64,000 nucleotides of DNA from Desulfobacteraceae bacterium. GTDB lineage: Bacteria > Desulfobacterota > Desulfobacteria > Desulfobacterales > Desulfobacteraceae. Both the position numbers and the translations under genes were made by a program. Below are positions 56,711 through 64,000 of this stretch, one piece after another; the stretch's first letter is position 1; each line of letters begins with the position of its first letter. Under the pieces are notes generated by a model. The model was not told where the DNA came from. It did not search any database and was given only the letters and a program-made list of their open reading frames with translations. The stretch lies in assembly GCA_016744295.1 (NCBI GenBank), contig JADGEQ010000002.1, forward strand, positions 1 to 64,000, given 5' to 3'.

Positions 56711-57688
56711 TTGCAAAAGAAAAGTTATGTGGTGATTTCAGTTTTAATTGCTGTGGTTCTTGTTTTTGTGGCAAAAAAAACCCCCAAAGATCCTGTGATA
56801 AACGGTGAAAAATATTTAAAAATGGAGGTGACCGAATTTGCAAATCAGGGTGATCTATTTATCACGCCTTCGGAGCTGTATAAAAAACTGGGCACAAGTG
56901 AGCTTGTCATCCTTGATGCAAGTCATCCCAAAGGATATGCAAAGGGGCATATCCCCGGTGCCGTAAGTATTGGGTTTAAAGGGTTGTCCGACTGCAAAGG
57001 CAAACCTGGAGATAAAGAATGGGGAACCATCCTTCCCAGGGAGCAACTGATTCAAAAGTTGGAATCCCTAGGCGTTGATAATACCAAACTTGTGGTGGCC
57101 TATTCTGATATTTTCAAAGGCCCGGGAGCCGGCGGAAGAGCGGTGTGGCAAATGAAGATGGCTGGATTTGAAAATGTAAGACTCTTATACGGGGGGCTTG
57201 AACTTTGGAAAAGATGCGGGTATGCGCTTTCCACAATCCGGGCGATTCCCCTGCCGGCCGCTGGCCTGACCCTAAAGGATTACGATGAATCTTTCAGGGC
57301 AACTCAGCACAATATCCATGCTCAGCTGGATACCCTAAAGATTGTTGATGTGAGAAGCCTTAAGGAGTACACAGGCCAGGATACCTCAAGGGGGGAAGCC
57401 CGGGGCGGCCACATTAAAGGGTCTCAATGGCTGGAATGGACAACACTTCTTAATGAAGATGCAAGTGTAAAATCACCCAGAAAGGTTAAAGAGCTGATGG
57501 CAGGGGTTGGTATCCGGCCGGAGGATGAGTTTGTGCTTTACTGAACCATGGGAATACGATCTGGATTTATGTCCATGATACTCAGAGCAGTTGGCTTTGA
57601 ACGCGTAAGAAACTATGAAGCATCCATATATGAATGGTCTGCCGATTCTAAAATGCCAATGGAAACAGGAGTATATCGGTCAAAGTAA
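56711..57688 (+). CDS. Two-domain rhodanese, probable selenoprotein (TGA at catalytic Cys, 57542-57544)
   Basis: The frame from TTG 56711 (GAGGAGG four bases upstream) stops at TGA 57542-57544, but after it the same frame continues for 47 codons to TAA 57688 with unmistakable rhodanese sequence (TMGIRSGFM, RAVGFERVRNYEASIYEW). Read as selenocysteine the protein has 325 residues: a membrane anchor (~6-22), a first rhodanese domain with an inactive loop (YSDIFKGPG, no Cys) and a second domain in which the TGA sits exactly at the active-site Cys (VLY-U-TMGIRSG). Hairpins follow the TGA: CATGG...CCATG at 57547-57577, and an alternative at ~57559-57579. The 14-nt gap to the next gene fits only with the longer reading. 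Likely a periplasm-facing sulfur or selenium transferase. A true nonsense mutation is the alternative. Confidence 0.72.
57545..57580 (+). promoter_or_regulatory. Candidate SECIS-like hairpin after the in-frame TGA
   Basis: Two mutually exclusive folds are possible. One pairs CATGGG (57547-57552) with TCCATG (57572-57577) plus an inner 3-bp helix and an 11-nt loop, but its loop begins only 12 nt after TGA. The other pairs 57559-57565 with 57572-57579 (seven pairs, one bulged T, six-base loop) at a more usual distance of 21 nt. Neither was energy-calculated. Confidence 0.35.
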
Positions 57689-57702
57689 GGGCCGGAACCC
57701 CA

Positions 57703-59472
57703 ATGAAAACCCCAATGGAAAATCTGGCCCGGGAATGTGTGGGATGCAATATCTGCGTTAAAGAATGCGGATTTCTTAAAAAACATGGGAGTCCGGGAAA
57801 GATTGCCAATGATTTTTTAACAGGTACCCAGGATGAACAAATTTGCTTTGAATGCAGCCTGTGTGGTCTGTGTGCATCCCTTTGTCCTAAAGCTCTTGAT
57901 CCGTCCAATCTGTTTCTGGCAATGCGCCGCAATGTGTTTGCAGCAAAGGGCAGGGTACTTCCTGAACACAAAGGGATTTTGGCCTATGAAAAAAAAGGGA
58001 TTTCCAAAAGATACTCCCTTTATAAAATACCTGAAAGATGTTCAACCGTGTTTTTTCCGGGCTGCGCCTTTGCAGGCACAAGGGCCGGGAGAACCCAACA
58101 GATATATTCATGGTTACAACAGGAGATTCCGGATACCGGAATGGTTTTGGACTGTTGCACAAAACCATCCCATGACCTGGGCCGACAGGATTTTTTCAAG
58201 GCAAACTTCTCTGCACTGGAAGATTTTTTGATTGACCATGGTGTTCAAACCATCATAACGGTTTGTCCAAATTGTCATAAAGTTTTTTCAACATATTCCC
58301 AAAAACTTGTCACCCGGTCTGTTTATGAAGTTCTGGCCCAAAGGGGGGGGATGGCAGGAGATAAAATAGGGGGCAGGGTCACCATCCATGACCCCTGTGT
58401 TTCAAGATTTGAGACAAATATTCATACCAGTGTGCGAAGGCTGATCAAGGACAAGGGTCTTGAAATTCAAGAGATGGAACATTGCCGGGAAAAAACAATC
58501 TGCTGCGGTGAGGGCGGGTCTGTTTTTTCGGTAACCCCCGGCCTTGCCTCTAATTGGGGGATCATAAGAAAGAAAGAAGCTGGTAATAACAGAGTTATAA
58601 CCTATTGTGCAGGATGCGCTGCATTTCTTGGAAAATCAGTTCAAACAGATCACATTTTAGATCTTCTCTTTGAACCGGAAAAGACCATGGCATGTTCGAT
58701 AAAAAAAACATCTCCCCCCTTCACCTATCTGTCACGGATTCATCTCAAAAAAAAATTGAAACAAACAAACAAAAGAGATATCCGCAAAAAAGCATATTTA
58801 ACGGGGGCAGATAAACCTAACATCACTGTTTCTCAAGTCTTTGTCATGATGCTTATTGCCGCAGGTATTGCAGGGGCAAGAATGGCTGGGGTTGATGAAA
58901 TTCTCAACCATGAAAATATTCAGAATTTTGTCCAGGGGTTCGGGCCCATGGCGCCGCTGGTGTTTATGACAATCGTATGTCTTGCCCCTGCATTCTTTTT
59001 GCCGGGAGCGCCATTTATAATTGCCGGAGGGTTGATTTTTGGCCCTCTTTGGGGAGTGATTTATGGAATAACAGGTGCAACCACAGGTGCCTGTCTTGCC
59101 TTTCTTGTGGCCAGATATCTTGCATCGGAATGGGTGGAATCAAAACTGACAAACCCCTCCTTGCTCAAACTGAAAAACCAGACGGAAACCCATGGGTGGA
59201 AAATAGTTGCCTTCACTAGGCTTGTGCCTCTTTTCCCATTTAACCTGTTAAGCTATGCCCTGGGGCTCACCAAAATAAGATTTACCACCTATGCGATTAC
59301 CTCTTTTGTCTGCATGCTGCCGGGATGTTTAGGATATATACTTTTGTCCAGTTCCCTGCTGGATCTGTTGCAGGGAAAATTTTCCATGGCGTTTTTTGCA
59401 GGAATGGGACTTATTTTACTGCTAACGTTGATGCCCATCCTGTTAAAAAGATTCAAACCTGAAAATCTATAG
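57703..59472 (+). CDS. Fe-S/CCG-domain (HdrD/GlpC-like) and VTT-domain fusion protein
   Basis: 589 residues. Residues ~10-60 carry two ferredoxin-type clusters (CVGCNICVKEC, CFECSLCGLCASLCP). Residues ~110-330 hold two CCG domains (PGCAFAGTRAG..DCC, CPNC, HDPCVSRFE, CCGEGGSV, YCAGC), as in heterodisulfide reductase HdrD/HdrB and GlpC. After a basic linker (~350-375) the last ~200 residues are a VTT domain (FFLPGAPFIIAGGLIFGPLW, RLVPLFPFNLLSYALGLTKI). The fusion would tether a thiol/disulfide-type redox module to a membrane VTT module. It is the third gene of the VTT-rhodanese-fusion operon. I know no characterised protein of this architecture. Confidence 0.85.
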   Translation: MKTPMENLARECVGCNICVKECGFLKKHGSPGKIANDFLTGTQDEQICFECSLCGLCASLCPKALDPSNLFLAMRRNVFAAKGRVLPEHKGILAYEKKGISKRYSLYKIPERCSTVFFPGCAFAGTRAGRTQQIYSWLQQEIPDTGMVLDCCTKPSHDLGRQDFFKANFSALEDFLIDHGVQTIITVCPNCHKVFSTYSQKLVTRSVYEVLAQRGGMAGDKIGGRVTIHDPCVSRFETNIHTSVRRLIKDKGLEIQEMEHCREKTICCGEGGSVFSVTPGLASNWGIIRKKEAGNNRVITYCAGCAAFLGKSVQTDHILDLLFEPEKTMACSIKKTSPPFTYLSRIHLKKKLKQTNKRDIRKKAYLTGADKPNITVSQVFVMMLIAAGIAGARMAGVDEILNHENIQNFVQGFGPMAPLVFMTIVCLAPAFFLPGAPFIIAGGLIFGPLWGVIYGITGATTGACLAFLVARYLASEWVESKLTNPSLLKLKNQTETHGWKIVAFTRLVPLFPFNLLSYALGLTKIRFTTYAITSFVCMLPGCLGYILLSSSLLDLLQGKFSMAFFAGMGLILLLTLMPILLKRFKPENL

Positions 59473-60154
59473 CGTGAAAACTTTTGATTTGTGCGGTTAG
59501 ATACTAGCGGGCAGCCTAAAAAGGAGTGGAAATGCCGGAGAGTGATCCACCCGATGTGCAGGTGGTGGAAGAGAATCGTCTTGGGTAATAAAAACGGACA
59601 AGCAAGTTATCTCCAGGTGTCAAACTGGTTTAATATTTGTGCAGTATCTTTATCCTAGACCAGTGAAGGCTGTGGAGACAATTACGACAATGTCCGCTGT
59701 TCCAATGAGACCGCCCTGATAGAGCCGGTCATGAGAACAGCGATGGATTCAGGGAATATTTTGAAGACCGCCCCGATCCTGAGTTTAAACCCCGCAGAAA
59801 AGAGGCAATTTCCATCGATATAAGCCTTGCCTTTTGTTTTTGCCTTCTCATGGCCTATCAGCCTTTTGGACAAGATATTCCCTATCCAGTATTTTATGGC
59901 ATTTCGTATGAATTTGTGTTTTATTGAACTTTCTTTGAGGCGGCCTCTTGAATATGGCTATGTTTTGCCTCGTAAACTTATTATAATGATCATAGGCTTC
60001 CTTAAGTTATTTTAATGAATTGATTTTTAAATGCAACGACAGAACAATATAATAAAGGATTTAATGCCAAATGAATTTTGGCAGTTTGAGGATAATACAA
60101 AACAAATAGCACTAAATCAAAAGCCATATTTAAGCTGGGAGCAGGTCAATTGCC
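59473..60154. other. 682-bp region with no firm gene
   Basis: Contains one tiny ORF (see 59532-59588) and, on the plus strand, an unopened protein-like stretch around 59750-59930 (EDRPDPEFKPRRKEAISIDI and onward) without a start, possibly the relic of a transposase or other gene. The last 150 bp before the regulator are AT-rich and likely hold its promoter. Confidence 0.4.
59532..59588 (+). CDS. Possible 18-residue ORF with strong ribosome site
   Basis: ATG 59532 follows AAGGAG by five bases; the frame ends at TAA 59588 (MPESDPPDVQVVEENRLG). It may be a small peptide or the stub of a deleted gene following the fusion protein. Nothing else supports it. Confidence 0.2.
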   Translation: MPESDPPDVQVVEENRLG

Positions 60155-63100
60155 ATGGAATATAAAGCACTTGTTTTTGAAGAAAATATAATGTCGGAAC
60201 CTCTTGCCATCTTTTTACTTCTTTTTTCTAGTTTACCTTCTAATTTCCAACCTTTACGTTTTTCCGTACAATCTTTGCGCTTTATAGCCGGAGGAGAAAC
60301 TGTTTCCAAAAAAGAGGTTGATGTCTGTCTTGACCTTCTTCTCACTCTTTGTTTTTTTAATAAGCACAAAAAGCATTATGCCTATAATAAAAACAGTCTG
60401 AAGAACCCTCTTGTACAGCGGTATATTGATCAGGCCAGAATACTTGTAAAAAACAAAAGCACCACAAATATTTTTTATAAAATCCTATATTTTCAAAAAG
60501 AAAAGCAGCCTTTAAAAGGTGTTGAGATTCTATTGCATTACCTTGAACGTGAAATATACAAGAAAGTCAGGCCTGAAGATCTTATCGCCCTGGAATTTGC
60601 GATATTCCTGTTAGAAGATGTTTGCCAGGAAGAATTAGAGCAATATACGGATGAAGAATCCCTGCTTTTTTGCGATATGGTGTTGCGGCTTCAAAGTATT
60701 GTCCTGCATAGAGGTAAATATGCAAATTATTGTCTAAATTTATTTTCTCCGGCATATGCTTTGTTGAAAAAACGCGGCAACCAGCGAGCACTCGCTCTTT
60801 TGCATCTTTCAAGGGGATGTTTGGAAGTCATGTTAGAAGAACAGGATAGCTCAGCACTCTCTTTTGCCAAAGGCCTTTCTATTGTAAAACAGATAGGTGA
60901 TGAAGATATGTTGACACAGGCTTCTGCTTTTTTGTTGCCGCTCTATTTTGCAAAAGGGCAAAAAAATGAAATTTTTTCCTGTCTCGACAGAATTTATACT
61001 GTTGAAAAAGGTTGGCCAAGTATTTTTTTAGAAGGGGCTACGTCCTATTTCGCAGGTATTTCAGCACACCATTTCAAAGATAGATCCCTTGCAATTGGGC
61101 TTGCACGTTTTGCGCAACGCCGATCAAAACGATTACATCAATATGCGCCCAATATTTTATGGCAGGTACAGCTTGCAATCATTCTTTTTGAAAAAGAAGA
61201 GTTCTTTGACCAGACAGAGGCAACCCTTCTTGCCTTGCAAACGGAGTTAGACCCAGATTTAGAAACATATATGTTTTTAATTGTAACAAGGGTCCTTGCC
61301 TGCGGTTATTGTCGATATGAAAAAAATGCAGAGGCGTATGGGCAGATGAAAAGATTTGTAAAAATTATGCACAGAAACGGCCTGGAAAGGACATTCTTCA
61401 ATACGCCGTGGAGCCTGGAAATGCTTTTTATTTTTGATGAGCAAGGTTACTCTCCTTTACGCAATGTGGATTTTAAAAAAGAACTGGAAAGGAGCCTCTC
61501 AAATAATGATCCTCTAATGCGGGGCGTTGCCCTGCGAATCATGTCGATAAAGGAATATTTCCGTGGTGTTTCTAAACAGACCGTTACGGCACGCTTGGAT
61601 AATTCTATACAATGTCTTTTAGAATCAAATCATTTTTTACAATGTCAAATTTCAAAGGAAATTAAAAAAAAGCTTTTACACGAAAACCCCTCATCCATAT
61701 ATACGACATCTTTTTTTTATAATAAACAAGATAATACCCTTAGATCTGAACTGTCCGATGCTTGCAGGGATGCATTTTTACAACTTCCCCAGGAGCAAGA
61801 AAAAAAATTTGCTTTGCGCAAATTTGCCCGCACGACACTTGAGGTTTTCTCTGCAGAGCATCTTGTTTTCTTTAGAACCCATGCACAAAAACTGATATAT
61901 GAAATAGGGTATAACTATAGCCAAGAGGACTTTTATAAGGAAATATTGTTTGATTGCAACCCAGAAATTGAGAGTGCTATTTTTGAACAAAAAATCATAT
62001 TGCAAAAAAATGAAAAAAGAAGTTTTCTTATACTGCCCATTCCTTTTGATAATAATACATGGTGTTTATATGTAGAAAATAATCTCAGCCTCAACCAATA
62101 TTGTAACCAAAATAAGACTTGTCTTAAAAAAACGGCCAGGATTATAGCTTCTGAACTACGCAATATTATTAATTCATTCAAAAGAGTACGGGTAGAAATT
62201 TTCCATAGACCAGACAAGTCTGAAGTGTTTTTTGGAAATGACATTAAACCGTTGCTGGAGCAGATAAAACAGGCAGCAAGCAGCGATGCGCCTGTTCTGC
62301 TCTTGGGTGAAACAGGGGTCGGTAAAGAGGTTATTGCAGAATATGTACATTCTAAAAGCGGTAAAAGTGGCTCTTTTGTTCCGGTTCACCCGGCTAGTAC
62401 CCCCGAAGCCCTTTTTGAGAGTGCTTTTTTCGGACATGAAAAAGGTGCTTTTACCGGAGCCATTGAACAAAAAATAGGTTTTTTTGAATATGCCCATAAT
62501 GGTACTTTATTTATCGATGAGGTAGGTGAGATCCCATTGGAACTCCAGGTAAAACTGTTGCGTGTTTTGCAGGAAAAGACCTTTTCTCGAGTGGGCAGTA
62601 TAACTTCCCGCCATTCTCATTTCAGGCTTATTGCTGCGACGAATAAAGACTTGCAAAAAGAAGTTCAGGCTGGTCGTTTCCGCCAGGATTTATACTATCG
62701 TCTTTGTGTCTTGCCTTTTGTTATCCCCCCCCTGCGAAACCGTCGGGAAGATTTGCTTTATTTGGTAGATGTTTTTTTGCAACAGTTTCGTAAACGATAT
62801 TCAAAAAAAATAATTTCCCTTTCGCCGGAAATTAAAAATATACTAACACGGTATACATGGCCGGGAAATGTCCGAGAATTGAGGAATGTGATTGAGCGTG
62901 GCGTTATTCTTTCAACAGAAAATAAGCTGCGTATCCCGGAGCTGATTATTTCAGAAGGCCCGGATAAAAATACAAATGCCAATTCCCATGATAATATCGT
63001 ATTTAAAACAGCTTTTGCCCAAACAGATTCGTTGCCCACTCTAAGAGAATTCGAAAAAGAGTATATACAATTTGTGCTTACCAAAACGAAAGGAAAGATT

Positions 63101-63196
63101 GCAGGGAGGGGGGGGGGGAGCGAGATTTTAGATATAAAGCCTTCTACTCTCTATGCAAAACTTCGTTCCCTGGGTATCTCTTTAAAAGCATTCTGA
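60155..63196 (+). CDS. Large sigma-54-dependent activator with helical-repeat and GAF-like N-terminus
   Basis: 1013 residues. The first ~500 are helical and repeat-like (TPR-like arrays, ~100-480), followed by a GAF-like region (~530-680). The AAA+ domain (~690-920) has Walker A GETGVGKE, FFGHEKGAFTGAIEQK and TLFIDEVGEIP. The C-terminal Fis-like helix-turn-helix (AGRGGGSEILDIKPSTLYAK) contains a run of 11 Gs at 63108-63118. There is no receiver domain, so it responds to a ligand or protein partner. Translation from ATG 60155; a second ATG 36 nt later (60191) is possible. Convergent with aspartate ammonia-lyase; target genes are not evident. Confidence 0.88.
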   Translation: MEYKALVFEENIMSEPLAIFLLLFSSLPSNFQPLRFSVQSLRFIAGGETVSKKEVDVCLDLLLTLCFFNKHKKHYAYNKNSLKNPLVQRYIDQARILVKNKSTTNIFYKILYFQKEKQPLKGVEILLHYLEREIYKKVRPEDLIALEFAIFLLEDVCQEELEQYTDEESLLFCDMVLRLQSIVLHRGKYANYCLNLFSPAYALLKKRGNQRALALLHLSRGCLEVMLEEQDSSALSFAKGLSIVKQIGDEDMLTQASAFLLPLYFAKGQKNEIFSCLDRIYTVEKGWPSIFLEGATSYFAGISAHHFKDRSLAIGLARFAQRRSKRLHQYAPNILWQVQLAIILFEKEEFFDQTEATLLALQTELDPDLETYMFLIVTRVLACGYCRYEKNAEAYGQMKRFVKIMHRNGLERTFFNTPWSLEMLFIFDEQGYSPLRNVDFKKELERSLSNNDPLMRGVALRIMSIKEYFRGVSKQTVTARLDNSIQCLLESNHFLQCQISKEIKKKLLHENPSSIYTTSFFYNKQDNTLRSELSDACRDAFLQLPQEQEKKFALRKFARTTLEVFSAEHLVFFRTHAQKLIYEIGYNYSQEDFYKEILFDCNPEIESAIFEQKIILQKNEKRSFLILPIPFDNNTWCLYVENNLSLNQYCNQNKTCLKKTARIIASELRNIINSFKRVRVEIFHRPDKSEVFFGNDIKPLLEQIKQAASSDAPVLLLGETGVGKEVIAEYVHSKSGKSGSFVPVHPASTPEALFESAFFGHEKGAFTGAIEQKIGFFEYAHNGTLFIDEVGEIPLELQVKLLRVLQEKTFSRVGSITSRHSHFRLIAATNKDLQKEVQAGRFRQDLYYRLCVLPFVIPPLRNRREDLLYLVDVFLQQFRKRYSKKIISLSPEIKNILTRYTWPGNVRELRNVIERGVILSTENKLRIPELIISEGPDKNTNANSHDNIVFKTAFAQTDSLPTLREFEKEYIQFVLTKTKGKIAGRGGGSEILDIKPSTLYAKLRSLGISLKAF
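63108..63118 (+). repeat. Homopolymeric G11 tract in the activator's DNA-binding region
   Basis: Eleven consecutive Gs encode part of the glycine-rich turn before the recognition helix. In the given length the frame is intact to the stop at 63196. Slippage by one base would destroy the DNA-binding domain. Confidence 0.75.
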
Positions 63197-63220
63197 AGTT
63201 GTTTGTTCTTTTAATAAAAA

Positions 63221-63270
63221 ATTTTCAAGCAATATCAAAACATTAAATTGTTTGGGCATTGCTTGAAAAT
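63221..63270. terminator. Bidirectional terminator between convergent genes
   Basis: ATTTTCAAGCAAT (63221-63233) pairs perfectly with 63258-63270 across a 24-nt loop. It lies between the activator (ends 63196) and the minus-strand aspartate ammonia-lyase (ends 63324). Confidence 0.7.
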
Positions 63271-63323
63271 AGAAAGGCTACCGGGAGGTATGACTCAAAA
63301 AAACCGGATATTTAAAGTAGATT

Positions 63324-64000
63324 TTACTTGTTGGGCAAAACATGAGGGGAAATCATGTTTTGCGGTTGCATGATCTTATCGAGTAACTCCTCATCAATCA
63401 GTTTTTTCTCCTTTACGATTTCAATGACACTCATGTTTTTTTGCAGGGCCTCCGCTGCTATCTGGGTTGATTGTTCATAGCCTATATACGGGCATAGGGC
63501 CGTGATAATGCCGATGCTGTTTTCTACATAGGCCAGGCATTGCTCTTTGTTGGCGGTAATGCCTGTGATGCATTTATCACCCAAGGTATAGCAGGCTCGT
63601 TCCAAAAGTTGAATACTTTCGAAAAGACTTACAGCAATAATGGGTTCCATGACATTTAGTTCTAGCTGGCCTGCTTCTGCTGCCAAGGAAATCGTTACAT
63701 CGGAACCTATAATTCTGTAGGCGATTTGGTTGACCACTTCCGGAATAACAGGGTTTACCTTACCGGGCATAATGGAAGAACCTGGTAATATTTTTGGTAA
63801 ATTGATCTCGTTGAAGCCGCATCGGGGCCCTGAAGAGAGAAGACGCAAATCATTACATATTTTAGAAAGTTTTATCGCCACACGCTTAATTACGCCTGAA
63901 AGCTGCACATATACACCGGTATCCTGGGTTGCTTCCACAAGGTTGGGTGCAAGGAGGCATTCAACCTGTATGCTTTTTGAGAGTTCCTTGGTGACCAGTT
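63324..64000 (-). CDS. aspA: Aspartate ammonia-lyase, 5' truncated by window edge
   Basis: The frame runs unbroken from the right edge, so only the C-terminal ~225 residues are present. The fumarase/aspartase signature GSSIMPGKVNP, the preceding EATQDTGVYVQLSG segment and the C-terminal domain (NKEQCLAYVENSIGIITALC) match aspartase better than fumarase C. The enzyme would deaminate aspartate to fumarate. Distinction from fumarase rests on recall of the E. coli AspA pattern, so some doubt remains. No nearby transporter; a Dcu carrier is at 5.4-6.7 kb. Confidence 0.82.
   Translation of the reverse strand, partial: LVTKELSKSIQVECLLAPNLVEATQDTGVYVQLSGVIKRVAIKLSKICNDLRLLSSGPRCGFNEINLPKILPGSSIMPGKVNPVIPEVVNQIAYRIIGSDVTISLAAEAGQLELNVMEPIIAVSLFESIQLLERACYTLGDKCITGITANKEQCLAYVENSIGIITALCPYIGYEQSTQIAAEALQKNMSVIEIVKEKKLIDEELLDKIMQPQNMISPHVLPNK

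Noticed and set aside
59682-59873. 63-codon minus-strand frame
   Set aside because: No ribosome site or recognisable domain; the opposite strand has an equally protein-like relic.

Overview
The window looks like chromosome from an anaerobic, sulfate-reducing deltaproteobacterium of the Desulfobacterales (Desulfobacula, Desulfobacter or Desulfobacterium-like). This is inferred from the gene content: many Fe-S and CCG-domain oxidoreductases, an MttB-family methyltransferase without an amber codon, ETF linked to a membrane Fe-S oxidoreductase, many sigma-54 activators, and a probable selenocysteine codon. No rRNA, tRNA, CRISPR array, prophage or complete insertion sequence was seen.

Layout. 1-4.3 kb: a 5'-truncated Fe-S/LuxR regulator, then DUF2284, DUF3786 and DUF3795 genes. 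Each of these three is preceded by the same 16-bp palindromic box at a fixed distance from a -10 element, so they look like a small regulon. Two degraded genes and a long inverted repeat follow. 4.2-6.7 kb: EamA and Dcu-type transporters. 6.9-13.3 kb (minus strand): hybrid PAS histidine kinase, NtrC-type regulator, pseudo-receiver and chemoreceptor. 13.6-18.3 kb: an ATC-hydrolase-like protein and a large SNF2 helicase. 19.1-21.5 kb: two tandem paralogues of unknown family.

21.6-45.3 kb is a large methylated-amine (betaine-type) locus. A minus-strand operon holds an MttB-family methyltransferase, a TIM-barrel isomerase-like protein, a sarcosine-oxidase-like FAD enzyme and a DUF1638-hydantoinase fusion. 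Divergent from it are a PAS/sigma-54 activator and then a long plus-strand series: Liv-type ABC importer, dimethylglycine-dehydrogenase-like enzyme, ETF beta and alpha, membrane Fe-S oxidoreductase, chemoreceptor and BCCT transporter. Both operons carry recognisable sigma-54 promoters. The coherent reading is uptake and sensing of a quaternary or tertiary N-methyl compound, stepwise demethylation to a folate or corrinoid carrier, and electron flow through ETF to the quinone pool.

45.6-55.5 kb: a DUF945 protein, an MFS transporter, a methylmalonyl-CoA-epimerase-like protein, and a histidine kinase/NtrC pair. A near-perfect sigma-54 promoter then precedes a YhdT-like protein, a sodium:solute symporter and a benzoate-CoA-ligase-family enzyme. 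55.7-59.5 kb: a ZIP-transporter remnant and then the most interesting operon: a VTT/TVP38 membrane protein, a two-domain rhodanese whose catalytic Cys codon is TGA (probable selenocysteine), and a fusion of an HdrD/GlpC-like Fe-S protein with a VTT membrane domain. 60.1-64 kb: a 1013-residue sigma-54 activator with an 11-G tract inside its DNA-binding helix region, convergent with aspartate ammonia-lyase, which runs off the right edge.
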